Part shown: positions 1-8,051 of the stretch, in pieces
How positions within the stretch are numbered: the stretch's first letter is position 1
How the letters are laid out: every line of letters starts with the position of its first letter
From: Devosia sp. Leaf420
Lineage (GTDB): Bacteria > Pseudomonadota > Alphaproteobacteria > Rhizobiales > Devosiaceae
Reading direction: 5' to 3'
DNA length: 64,000 bases
NCBI RefSeq assembly: GCF_001425445.1
Contig: NZ_LMQU01000016.1
Span: forward strand, 47,185 to 111,184
Program-made: the position numbers and the translations under genes
The notes under the pieces: model-generated
Databases searched by the model: none
What the model was told of the DNA's origin: nothing
What the model saw: the letters and a program-made list of their open reading frames with translations, nothing else

Positions 1-99
1 CACACCCATACCAGCCTCGTGCTTCATCACCAGCTAGACAAGCTGACCCCCGGCGCCTTCCGCATCATGGCTAACCTGATCCAGCCGGCCAAGCGCTGA
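1..99 (+). CDS. C-terminus of a PIG-L/LmbE-type deacetylase (partial, runs in from the left)
   Basis: The first 32 codons are open and end in TGA at 97-99. The peptide (starts HTHTSLVLHHQLDKL, ends NLIQPAKR) matches the last 30 residues of the PIG-L-type protein at 1059-3398 with only a few substitutions, so this is the end of a paralogue. The two copies lie on opposite strands, tail to tail, with the DMT transporter gene between them. Only the tail is visible, so catalytic motifs cannot be checked. A terminator follows at 163-196. The family assignment rests entirely on identity to the complete neighbour. Confidence 0.8.
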   Translation, partial: HTHTSLVLHHQLDKLTPGAFRIMANLIQPAKR

Positions 100-162
100 A
101 ACACCTTCGGCTCGCTTAAGCTCCCAGCGCGAGCCGCTGCCGTGCCTCCTAACGCGGCGAAA

Positions 163-196
163 CCCTCGGCCATGCCAGGCCGGGGGTCTTTTTTTT
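163..196 (+). terminator. rho-independent terminator
   Basis: A 9-bp GC-rich stem (163-171 with 178-186, one G-U pair) with a 6-base loop is followed by a run of eight T at 189-196. It lies 64 bases after the stop of the partial deacetylase and closes that transcript before the convergent DMT gene. Confidence 0.85.
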
Positions 197-202
197 GGGG
201 GT

Positions 203-1057
203 TCAGGGCTCTGGGCGGTCGGGGCGGGTCGTCAGGATCAGGGCGCCGATGATGATGGCGGTGCCGATGAGCGTTGTGGGCGCTGGCACTTCGCCAAAGG
301 CTAGGAATCCGGCGAGGCTGGCGAGGACGATGGACAGATAACCGACGGGGGCGAGCAGATTAGCCGGGGTCGACTGATAGGCGCGGAGGAAACAGTATTG
401 GCCGATCTGGGCCAGGACGCCGATGGCAAGCAGCAGGGGCCAGTCGGCTGATGCGACCGGTTTCCACGAGAAGGCGGCGGGGATGAAAGTGAAGACCGTG
501 AGGCCGACGGTGTAGAAAACCATCAGGACCGTCGTGTTTTCCTTGGCGAGGGCGCGGGTCTGAACGGTGGCGAGGGAGCCGAAAAGGACTGAAGCAAGGG
601 CGGCCAAGAGCCCGAAGTTCCATGTGATTTCCCCCGGGGCGACCATGACGAGGACGCCGAGAAAACCGATGGCAGCGCCGATCCAGCGCCAGGGGCCGGA
701 TCGTTCGCCAAGGAGAAAGGTCGCGAGCCCCAGGACGACGAGCGGGCGCATGAAGCCGATAGCATTGGCAAGGGCCAAGGGCAGGGCGGTGAGCGCGGCG
801 AAGTTGGCATTAAGGGCAAGGGTGTTACAGAGCACGCGGAAAGCGTGGCGGCCCCATTGCCTGGCTTCTCGCAAAGCCTGGCGGTGACGCCAGGCGAGCG
901 GGAGGACGCTGACAAGGCCGATGAGCGAGCGGATGAAAACCATCTGCACAGCGGGATAGCTGGCGCCGCCCATCTTCACGAGCACGGTCATGAAGGTCAC
1001 GAGCACCATGTCGCTCGCGAGCCAAAGATATCCGGCTCGCGATAGATTGGTCTCCAT
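203..1057 (-). CDS. DMT-superfamily (EamA) transporter
   Basis: This inner-membrane protein of 284 residues has about ten hydrophobic helices arranged as two EamA repeats, the usual layout and length of the drug/metabolite transporter superfamily. Members move small metabolites such as amino acids or sugars, usually outward. The substrate cannot be read from sequence. I chose the ATG at 1057 because it lies one base after the stop of the upstream PIG-L gene. The 49 extra codons possible upstream would lie inside that gene and read as shadow sequence. The near-zero spacing implies co-transcription with the PIG-L-type deacetylase and probably the ROK regulator. Export of a deacetylation product or relief of metabolite stress are possible roles (inference). 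Confidence 0.82.
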   Translation of the reverse strand: METNLSRAGYLWLASDMVLVTFMTVLVKMGGASYPAVQMVFIRSLIGLVSVLPLAWRHRQALREARQWGRHAFRVLCNTLALNANFAALTALPLALANAIGFMRPLVVLGLATFLLGERSGPWRWIGAAIGFLGVLVMVAPGEITWNFGLLAALASVLFGSLATVQTRALAKENTTVLMVFYTVGLTVFTFIPAAFSWKPVASADWPLLLAIGVLAQIGQYCFLRAYQSTPANLLAPVGYLSIVLASLAGFLAFGEVPAPTTLIGTAIIIGALILTTRPDRPEP

Positions 1058-1058
1058 A

Positions 1059-3398
1059 TCACGCAGACTGGAGAAGATTGGCCATGAGCCGGAAAGCGCC
1101 GGGGACGAGCTTGTCCAACTGGTGATGGAGAACAAGGCTCGTATGGGTGTGACGACCGTCACCGATCTCGGCCGAAAGCAATGAGCCGATGAGGGATTCT
1201 TCACCGGCGTCGCTCATGGCGAGGAAAGGGACATAGGCGCCGTCCCAGGCGGAGGCGAAGTAGAGCCCACGTTCCTTGTCCCAGCCGGCGAAATCGTCCG
1301 CGGTGATGCGATTGGGGCCGATGAGGAGCTTGTGCTGGGGGTCGAGGAATTTCACCTCGGCGGCGGGATTGGTGGTGCGCCAGCGCAGTGATGGACTGCC
1401 GATGTTGATTGGGCGCGGCGGTGTTTCGTCCGCGATCCAGCCATCGCTGGGGCGGTGATAGAGCGTGACGAGATGGCCGCCAGCTTCGACCCAGCGGTGG
1501 AGTTTTTGCGTTGCAGCCCTGAGGTCCGGGCGGAGGCCGAAGGCGAAAATGCCGATGACGATGGTGTCATAGGCCGAGAGATCGCCCGCGAGGGCTTCGG
1601 CATCGAGTTCGGTGATGTTGGCGCTCATGCGGTCGAGCCAGATGCCGACGCGGTCGGAGCCGCCGCCGATATAGCCGATTTTGGTGTCGGGGACCGTCAG
1701 GTTAAGCGCAAGGATGTCGAGTGACAGCGGGCGGGCAAAACGGGTGCGGCCGATATGCGGATAGGCGATGGGGGTGACGCCGAAGGCCGGCGCGCCATCG
1801 ACGAGGAGAGGTAGGCTGTGGCGGCCGGCGGTGAGGAGCACATCGGAGTTGACGGCGAAAGTGCTCTCACGGCGTTCGATGGTCAGGCTGGGAGCGCTCG
1901 GGATAGTGATGCGGCCGAAGTCGATGTCGGTTTTGAGGGCGACGTTTTTCGTCACCGGGGCCGATAGCGGAAGAATAAGAGCCTCGGGGGTGATCGCGAC
2001 CGTGTAGGCGGGGGCGAGCTGCAGGTCTTCTTCGGTGTCGCGGAAAAAGCGGATGACCTCGCCGTTCACCTCGGCCTCAACGCGCACCCAGACATTGCCG
2101 TTTGCATAAAGGTTCTGCCAATCGGGGCGGAAGGCATTCTCGATCTTTGCACCAGCGCGGGCGGTAAGTGCGATGGCCGTACTGTCGCCAGAAAGACTGA
2201 CCACATCGCTGGGCACGAAGGCGTCAGAGGTGATGGGGGTCACGCGTATATTTTCGGCCTCGCCAGGTTCGGCTTCGATGGTCAGATCGGCTGTTTCGCC
2301 AGGGGCGATGCTGGTTGAGGAGACCGAGGCGTAGATTTCGATGCCGGCGGCGATGGCGGTGGCCGCGTCGAGTTCTTCGAGCTTTCGCTCAAGACGATGA
2401 GCGTGCTCGGGGGCGATGTCCTCCTGCGCGCCGCGGATGGCGCGGCGGGCAATGCTGAGAGCGGGCAGGATGGCGGTGCTATCGGGGAACGCAGCTATGG
2501 CCTGCGCGAGGGCAGCGCCGGCGGCGGCGAGATAAGGCGACGGGCCGAGATCGCTGAGCGATTTGGGCAGGTCATCGAAAAGTCCTCCTGGTGCATCGGT
2601 ACCGACCTCGTGGAGCGGCCATGTTCTTTCGCCGGGGTGCCGCCAGTGGCCCATGTTCTGGCTGGCGTGGAAGGCCCGGGAGATTTCGCCAAGTTGCCAG
2701 AAGGGCATGCCGGTGGCGAAATCGTTGCCCGTGGCCGTGACGAAAAGATTGGCCCTGGGCGGGGGGACTTCGTCGTCATAGGTGTCGCCGCCGCCGGACC
2801 AGGCGGGGAGACAGAATTTCGTGACAGTCCAGGTTGAGAGATTTCCGGTTTCGTAAGCGGGATCGGCGGCAAGGGCGAGCGCGCGCTCGGCAGCCTCGGT
2901 CATTGCGCGGTGGTGACCGTGCTGGCCGGGAACGTTGAGGAAGGTCGGGATGACAATATCGGGGCGGAACTGGCGATAGGCGCGGACGAGGCGATCGATA
3001 ATGCGCTCTTCGCCCCAGCGCGCCAGGGTGTCCTTGCCGGATTTGGAGAAGCCGAAATCTTGCACGGGGTCGTCGGGACCATGGCCGAGCCAGGCGATGT
3101 CGGCATCAAGGGCTCGGGCGGCTTCTTCCATTTCGCGCGAACGCAACACGCCGAGCGCACCGCCGCGTTCGGGGCCCAGAGTATTCTGCCCGCCCTCGCC
3201 GCGGGTAGAGCAGGCGACGATGATGCGCATGCCCATTTCGTGGCGCATGGCGGCGAGCATTTCGTTGTGCTCGTCATCGGGATGGGCGCCGGTATTCATC
3301 ACCGTCACCGTGGATTTGAGGCGGGACAGGGCGCGGGCGAGAGCAACGAGACGGGGCTGGGCCGCGCGACGGCGCAGGCGTTCGGGAGCGGTAAGCAT
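1059..3398 (-). CDS. PIG-L/LmbE-type deacetylase, long multidomain form
   Basis: The predicted protein has 779 residues. Its N-terminal part has the PIG-L zinc site: AHPDDE at about residues 38-43 and a GQHGHHR segment at about 158-164 supplying further ligands. Known members are zinc hydrolases removing acetyl groups from N-acetylglucosamine-type substrates. The remaining ~550 residues are beta-rich and end in a domain resembling ThuA/glutamine-amidotransferase-like folds; I cannot assign them firmly. The ATG at 3398 fits the family's usual N-terminus, 36 residues before the HPDDE motif. ATG at 3446 (better purine stretch) and TTG at 3464 are alternatives. It sits between the ROK regulator and the DMT gene on one strand, and a paralogue ends at 99. 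The sugar-operon context suggests an acetylated amino-sugar substrate (inference). Confidence 0.82.
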   Translation of the reverse strand: MLTAPERLRRRAAQPRLVALARALSRLKSTVTVMNTGAHPDDEHNEMLAAMRHEMGMRIIVACSTRGEGGQNTLGPERGGALGVLRSREMEEAARALDADIAWLGHGPDDPVQDFGFSKSGKDTLARWGEERIIDRLVRAYRQFRPDIVIPTFLNVPGQHGHHRAMTEAAERALALAADPAYETGNLSTWTVTKFCLPAWSGGGDTYDDEVPPPRANLFVTATGNDFATGMPFWQLGEISRAFHASQNMGHWRHPGERTWPLHEVGTDAPGGLFDDLPKSLSDLGPSPYLAAAGAALAQAIAAFPDSTAILPALSIARRAIRGAQEDIAPEHAHRLERKLEELDAATAIAAGIEIYASVSSTSIAPGETADLTIEAEPGEAENIRVTPITSDAFVPSDVVSLSGDSTAIALTARAGAKIENAFRPDWQNLYANGNVWVRVEAEVNGEVIRFFRDTEEDLQLAPAYTVAITPEALILPLSAPVTKNVALKTDIDFGRITIPSAPSLTIERRESTFAVNSDVLLTAGRHSLPLLVDGAPAFGVTPIAYPHIGRTRFARPLSLDILALNLTVPDTKIGYIGGGSDRVGIWLDRMSANITELDAEALAGDLSAYDTIVIGIFAFGLRPDLRAATQKLHRWVEAGGHLVTLYHRPSDGWIADETPPRPINIGSPSLRWRTTNPAAEVKFLDPQHKLLIGPNRITADDFAGWDKERGLYFASAWDGAYVPFLAMSDAGEESLIGSLLSAEIGDGRHTHTSLVLHHQLDKLVPGAFRLMANLLQSA

Positions 3399-3487
3399 TA
3401 TTCGTCCAGACTTGGTAGTTGGCGTTTTGGAACGGCACACTGGCATTGCACCCGTCTCTCTCAAAGAGAGGCGACGGGTGACAAAAG

Positions 3488-4711
3488 TCAGCCGACGGGG
3501 TTGGAAACGCTGAGATGGGGAGAGACGGTGTCGAGGAGCGGCAGCGCGGCGGCGCCGAGCGCGGCCGTCAACTGGCCCGTTTGGCCGCGGATGACGCGGG
3601 GTTGCGAGCGTTGCCGTCTCGTTGCGACGGAAACGGGCAAGGGGTCGAGCGCGGCGATGACCGCTTCAAGCACTGAATCGGGCAGGCCGCCGCCGAAAAT
3701 GACGGTTTCTGGATCGAAGATGTTTTCGAGCATGGCGACGGTGGGCGCAAGGTAATCGGCAGCCATGTCGATCCATTCGGCAAGCGTCGGATCGGCCTTA
3801 TCGTGCAATGTCTGGATGTCATCGACAGTGGCTGCATAGATGCCGGCCATGGCGAGCCGTTCGCGCAGAGCAAAGACCGAGACGAAACGCTCGAGTGCGC
3901 CGGCTGGGCCATAGTGGACCTTGCCCTTGCGGGGGACGAGACCGACATGGCCGATTTCGCCGGCATTGCCGAAGGCGCCGCGCAAGGGGCGGCCTTCCTG
4001 GATGACGCCGAGACCAAGGCCGACACCGAAGTAAAGGTAACAGAAGCTGCCGATCTGGCGACCGGCGCCATAAAGACGTTCGCCGACCACAGCGGCCGTG
4101 GCGTCGTTCTCGACAAAGACCTGCTGGCCCGTAGCTTTGGCAAAAAGAGCAGTCGCATCAACGCCCGTCCAGCCGGGAAGGGTGGCGGGGCCGACCGAGC
4201 TCATACCCTCGACCTCGAATGGACCTGGCATGACGACGCCGATGCCGAGAAGCTTGCTGCGGTCAGCGCCAAGTGAGGCTTCGAGGCGCTGGACTTCCGC
4301 TGTCACTTGGTCAGGGACGGTATCGGGGCCCGTGGCCTCAAGCGGCAGGATGGATTTGGCGCGCACGCCGCCTGAAAGATCGAGAAGCGCGGTCACCATA
4401 TGGTCGGCGGCGATTTCGACCCCAGCGGTCATCGGGCCGTTGGGATTGACGGCGAACTGGATGGGGGGCTGTCCACGACCGGATCTGAGCCGACCAAGTT
4501 CAACGAGAAGCCCTTCTTCGAGCAGCTCGTCGACAATATTGGCAACGGCCTGGGGCGTAAGCTGGGCGCGCCGCGCGATCTCGGTGCGGCCGAGATGTTC
4601 ATGGAAGCGAATGACCTCCAGCACCACGCGGCGATTGTGCGCGCGATTGCGCTCGGGATTGGACCCGATGGCGACCCGTTGACGAAGCTCTTTCTTGCTG
4701 CGGCCGTTCAA
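3488..4711 (-). CDS. ROK-family transcriptional regulator
   Basis: This 407-residue protein has an N-terminal winged helix-turn-helix (about residues 28-75, containing RTEIARRAQLTPQAVANIV) followed by a ROK sugar-kinase-like domain. The segments VENDATAAVVGE and GNAGEIGHVGL are the ROK substrate and metal regions. The Cys-rich zinc motif that normally follows GEIGH (CxCGxxGCxE) is replaced by GKVHYGPAGALE, so all its cysteines are absent. It is probably a sugar-responsive repressor. It is transcribed away from the ABC operon beginning at 4905 and towards the PIG-L-type gene, so it likely controls both arms through the 4712-4904 interval. Confidence 0.88.
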   Translation of the reverse strand: MNGRSKKELRQRVAIGSNPERNRAHNRRVVLEVIRFHEHLGRTEIARRAQLTPQAVANIVDELLEEGLLVELGRLRSGRGQPPIQFAVNPNGPMTAGVEIAADHMVTALLDLSGGVRAKSILPLEATGPDTVPDQVTAEVQRLEASLGADRSKLLGIGVVMPGPFEVEGMSSVGPATLPGWTGVDATALFAKATGQQVFVENDATAAVVGERLYGAGRQIGSFCYLYFGVGLGLGVIQEGRPLRGAFGNAGEIGHVGLVPRKGKVHYGPAGALERFVSVFALRERLAMAGIYAATVDDIQTLHDKADPTLAEWIDMAADYLAPTVAMLENIFDPETVIFGGGLPDSVLEAVIAALDPLPVSVATRRQRSQPRVIRGQTGQLTAALGAAALPLLDTVSPHLSVSNPVG

Positions 4712-4773
4712 ATTTCCGCCTCCCCCACTGCCTCGCTAGCATGGCGGGGCGGTGCAAGACTAGCCAGGCGACA

Positions 4774-4800
4774 CAATAACTCAAGTAGATTATTTTATTG
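4774..4800. promoter_or_regulatory. candidate ROK operator / divergent promoter
   Basis: CAATAA (4774-4779) and TTATTG (4795-4800) form an inverted repeat with a 15-base AT-rich spacer in otherwise GC-rich DNA. A TTGACA hexamer at 4798-4803 overlaps the right arm and could be a -35 element for the plus-strand operon; no convincing -10 was found. The position between the divergent ROK gene and ABC operon suits an autoregulatory operator. The regulator-site link is inference. Confidence 0.4.
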
Positions 4801-4904
4801 ACAAGGGACGGTCACATATTGGACGTTGCTGGCCTGTCGGGCGGCGTGTGCCGTCCTAAGGGATGAGAGGCGTCGGAGGGTCGACGCTCCAATGGAGGGA
4901 CTTT

Positions 4905-6140
4905 ATGCGTAAGGCATATGTAGCCGGGCTCGCTGCCGGCATCAGCTTCATCGCTATGGGCGCAGCCCGGGCCGTGGAAATCGAATATTGGCAATATGTA
5001 TTTGACAGCCGCGTCCAGGCGATGGACCAGCTGATCGAAAAGTTCGAAGCTGCCAATCCGGACATCACGGTCAAGCAGACCACTTTCCCCTATGCCGACT
5101 ACCAGACGCGCGTTGTTGCCGCCAAGGTTGCCGGCCAGGGGCCGGACGTGGTGCAGCTCTTTTATGGCTGGACTGACCAGTTCGTGAATGGCGGCTTGAT
5201 CCAGCCGCTCGACCCGGCCGTGTTCCCGCATGAGGAAATCGAAGCGGACTTCTTCCCCATCGTTTCGGCAATGAAGCGTGGCGACGATTATTATGGCTTG
5301 CCGACCGCCGTGCGCTCGCTGGCACTCTTTTACAACAAGGCCTTGCTCGACGAAGCCGGTGTCGAACCGCCGCAGACGCTCGACGAGCTTCTGGCAGTTG
5401 CCGAAGCCACGACCAAGCGCGATGGCAGCGGCAACATCACGACGGCTGGCATTACCATGGACATGGCCGGCCAGGATCACCACTGGTGGCGTGAAGTTCT
5501 TGTGCGCCAGAACGGTGGCGTCCCCTATGATGCCGAAGGCAACGTTGCCTATAACGACGCGGCCGGCGCTGCGGCCCTGAAGTTCTATACCGACCTTCAA
5601 ACCGAAAAGAAGGTCGGCCTCGTCGGCTTCATGGATGAAGGCCAGGCGGCGTTCCGCGCAGGTCTTGCCGCCATGACCATCGATGGCACGTTCCGTCTCG
5701 GGGCCTTTGCCGATAACCCCTTCGAATGGGGCGTAGTGGAACTGCCCGCTGACGCCAATGGCATGCGCTCGAACTATTCGAGCTATTTTGCCAACGGTAT
5801 CGGGGCGACCTCGACCGGAGAGGAGCTCGCAGCCGCGCAGAAGTTCCTGCAGTATATCTCCTCGCCCGAAGCGATGGAAATCTGGCTCGAAACGGTTGGT
5901 GAACTTCCGGCACGTCGTGACGTGGCGCTGACCGAAGCAAACCTTGCCGATCCGATCCGCGGGCCGTTCCTCAAGGGTCTTGAATACGCTCAGACCACCC
6001 AGTTCTACGACGAAGCCGCACAGCGCCAGACCGCGATCGACATGGTCAATCGCGTGCTGCTCGAAGGCCAGTCGATCGAAGACTCGCTTGCCCAGGCCGC
6101 TACGGCCGAACAGGCGATTATCGATCAGGGTCGTCAGTAA
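4905..6140 (+). CDS. ABC sugar-type solute-binding protein (family 1)
   Basis: This periplasmic binding protein of 411 residues starts with a Sec signal peptide (MRKAYVAGLAAGISF... ending GAARA) and then VEIEYWQYVFDS, typical of the family-1 extracellular proteins that bind sugars or glycerol phosphates. The ATG at 4905 is preceded by a strong GGAGG, whereas the 14 codons available upstream are not signal-like. It is the first gene of a six-gene operon (binding protein, two permeases, lyase, ATPase, kinase) opposite the ROK regulator. A stable hairpin follows the gene, probably favouring high expression of this component. The ligand is unknown; the flanking PIG-L-type deacetylase suggests an amino-sugar derivative (inference). 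Confidence 0.88.
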   Translation: MRKAYVAGLAAGISFIAMGAARAVEIEYWQYVFDSRVQAMDQLIEKFEAANPDITVKQTTFPYADYQTRVVAAKVAGQGPDVVQLFYGWTDQFVNGGLIQPLDPAVFPHEEIEADFFPIVSAMKRGDDYYGLPTAVRSLALFYNKALLDEAGVEPPQTLDELLAVAEATTKRDGSGNITTAGITMDMAGQDHHWWREVLVRQNGGVPYDAEGNVAYNDAAGAAALKFYTDLQTEKKVGLVGFMDEGQAAFRAGLAAMTIDGTFRLGAFADNPFEWGVVELPADANGMRSNYSSYFANGIGATSTGEELAAAQKFLQYISSPEAMEIWLETVGELPARRDVALTEANLADPIRGPFLKGLEYAQTTQFYDEAAQRQTAIDMVNRVLLEGQSIEDSLAQAATAEQAIIDQGRQ

Positions 6141-6186
6141 GGGGTAAGCTCTTTCAAGAGCGCGAACTTCGCCACGACATCGACTG

Positions 6187-6210
6187 TCACCCCGGCCTTC
6201 GCCGGGGTGA
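6187..6210 (+). repeat. intergenic hairpin of the CCCCGGC-CTTC-GCCGGGG type
   Basis: A perfect 10-bp stem TCACCCCGGC/GCCGGGGTGA with a CTTC loop lies between the binding-protein stop and the first permease. No T-run follows, so it is not a terminator. Hairpins of this sequence type are widespread in alphaproteobacterial intergenic DNA and can protect the upstream mRNA (general knowledge). Confidence 0.7.
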
Positions 6211-6267
6211 TGACCGATGATATTTTGGCGCTAAGGCAACCCCTCGCATCTTCTCGCAGGAGCGAAC

Positions 6268-7200
6268 ATGGCGTCGGCGAACGCGATTTCACAAACAGGC
6301 CCGGTGCGCTTCTGGGACCGTCTCAATATCAGCACCAAGCGGGTCATCTGGGCCTGGGCGTTTCTCGCCGTGCCGATCATCTTTTATGCGGGCATCCGCT
6401 TTTATCCGACATTCCAGGCCTTTTGGCTGTCGCTGACCAATTGGGATCTGCTACGGCCAGCACAGTTCATCGGCTTTGCGAACTATCAAAAAATGTTCGC
6501 CGATCCGGTTTTCTGGAAAGTCTTCCAGAACACTTTTCTTTACCTCATCATCGGCACGCCGGTGAGCCTCGTCATCTCCTTCGTGATCGCCTATTACCTT
6601 GATCGCGTGAAGCTGATGCACGGATTTATCCGTGCCCTTTATTTCCTGCCCTTCCTGACGACGGCTGCAGCCATGGGTTGGGTCTGGCGCTGGTTTTACC
6701 AGCCGGTGCCGATCGGGGTAATCAATGGCTTTTTGTCCTCGGTTGGCATTCCGCAGCAGCCATTTTTGCGCTCGGTCGACCAGGCGCTCTTCTCGATCCT
6801 GATCCCGGCGATCTGGGCCGGGCTCGGGTTCCAGATCATCATCTTCATGGCCGGGCTACGCGCCATTCCCAGCACCTTTTATGAGGCTGCGAAGATCGAC
6901 GGGCTGGGTGATTGGGCAATCCTTCGGAAGATCACCATTCCCCTCCTAAAGCCCACCACCGTTTTCCTTGTCGTGTTCTCTTCGATCGGGTTCCTGCGCA
7001 TCTTCGACCAGGTCTACAATATGACCTCGAATGATCCGGGCGGGCCGCTCAATTCGACCAAGCCGCTGGTGCTGATGATCTACCAGACCGCCTTCTCATC
7101 CTATCAGATGGGCTATGCGGCCGCGCAAACCGTGGTGCTGTTCACCATCCTGCTCATCGTATCCCTGCTCCAGCTCTATGTGCTGAGGGAAAAGAAATGA
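6268..7200 (+). CDS. ABC sugar-type permease, UgpA/MalF-like
   Basis: The product has 310 residues with six predicted membrane helices. The cytoplasmic coupling loop near residues 208-230 contains EAAKIDGLGDWAILRKIT, the EAA motif of binding-protein-dependent permeases. AGGAG lies before the ATG at 6268. The stop overlaps the start of the next permease by four bases (ATGA), indicating translational coupling. It forms the membrane channel with the product of 7197-8048. Confidence 0.9.
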   Translation: MASANAISQTGPVRFWDRLNISTKRVIWAWAFLAVPIIFYAGIRFYPTFQAFWLSLTNWDLLRPAQFIGFANYQKMFADPVFWKVFQNTFLYLIIGTPVSLVISFVIAYYLDRVKLMHGFIRALYFLPFLTTAAAMGWVWRWFYQPVPIGVINGFLSSVGIPQQPFLRSVDQALFSILIPAIWAGLGFQIIIFMAGLRAIPSTFYEAAKIDGLGDWAILRKITIPLLKPTTVFLVVFSSIGFLRIFDQVYNMTSNDPGGPLNSTKPLVLMIYQTAFSSYQMGYAAAQTVVLFTILLIVSLLQLYVLREKK

Positions 7201-8048
7201 CCGTGACCTCCACCGAGCTCAAGGCGAATAGCCGCGACATCCGCCCCGGCCGCATCATTGCCTGGACCCTGCTGCTGATCGGCGGGTTGATCATGATCAC
7301 GCCGCTTCTCTTCATGTTTTCGACTTCGCTCAAAACCTCGGGCCAGGTCTATGACCTGAGGCTGATCCCGGCGGCGCCAACCTTTGACAATTATATCAAG
7401 GTCCTGGGCGATGGCCGCTTCATGCAGTGGTTCCTCAACTCGACCATCATTGCCGTTACGGTGACGATCTCGAACGTGTTCTTCGACAGCCTCGTCGGCT
7501 ACACGCTGGCCAAATTCGAATTCCGCGGTCGCTATTTTATTTTCCTCGCCATCCTGTCGACGCTGATGATCCCCACCGAAATGCTGGTGATCCCGTGGTA
7601 CCTGATGTCGAGCCAGCTCGGTTGGCTCAATTCCTATTGGGGCATCATGTTTCCCGGTATGATGACGGCCTTCGGCACATTCCTCATGAAGCAGTTCTTC
7701 GAAGGCGTGCCCAACGATTTCCTCGAAGCCGCTCGTGTCGACGGGCTCAACGAATTCACCATCTGGTGGAAAATTGCCATGCCCATGGTGGTGCCGGCGA
7801 TTTCGGCGCTCGCCATCTTCACCTTCCTCGGCAACTGGACGGCTTTCTTCTGGCCGCTGATCGTCACGACCTCCAAGGAACTCTATACGCTGCCTGTCGG
7901 CATCTCGAGTTTTTCGGCCGAGGCGTCCATCCAGTGGGAGCTGATCATGACCGGCGCCGCCATCGGCACCATACCGACGCTCCTCGTCTTCCTTCTTCTC
8001 CAGCGCTACATCGTTCGTGGCGTCATGCTGGCCGGCCTCAAGGGTTAA
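7197..8048 (+). CDS. ABC sugar-type permease, UgpE/MalG-like
   Basis: This 283-residue inner-membrane protein has six predicted helices and the EAA loop EAARVDGLNEFTIWWKIAMP in its second half, placing it in the MalG group. It starts in the ATGA overlap with the preceding permease, and its stop is three bases before the lyase start at 8052. It pairs with the 6268-7200 protein as a heterodimeric channel energised by the ATPase at 9560-10627. Confidence 0.9.
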   Translation: MTVTSTELKANSRDIRPGRIIAWTLLLIGGLIMITPLLFMFSTSLKTSGQVYDLRLIPAAPTFDNYIKVLGDGRFMQWFLNSTIIAVTVTISNVFFDSLVGYTLAKFEFRGRYFIFLAILSTLMIPTEMLVIPWYLMSSQLGWLNSYWGIMFPGMMTAFGTFLMKQFFEGVPNDFLEAARVDGLNEFTIWWKIAMPMVVPAISALAIFTFLGNWTAFFWPLIVTTSKELYTLPVGISSFSAEASIQWELIMTGAAIGTIPTLLVFLLLQRYIVRGVMLAGLKG

Positions 8049-8051
8049 GAC

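Noticed and set aside
2910..3755. Long plus-strand frame of 281 codons across the PIG-L and ROK genes
   Set aside because: It is antisense to two well-supported genes and is the usual high-GC shadow.
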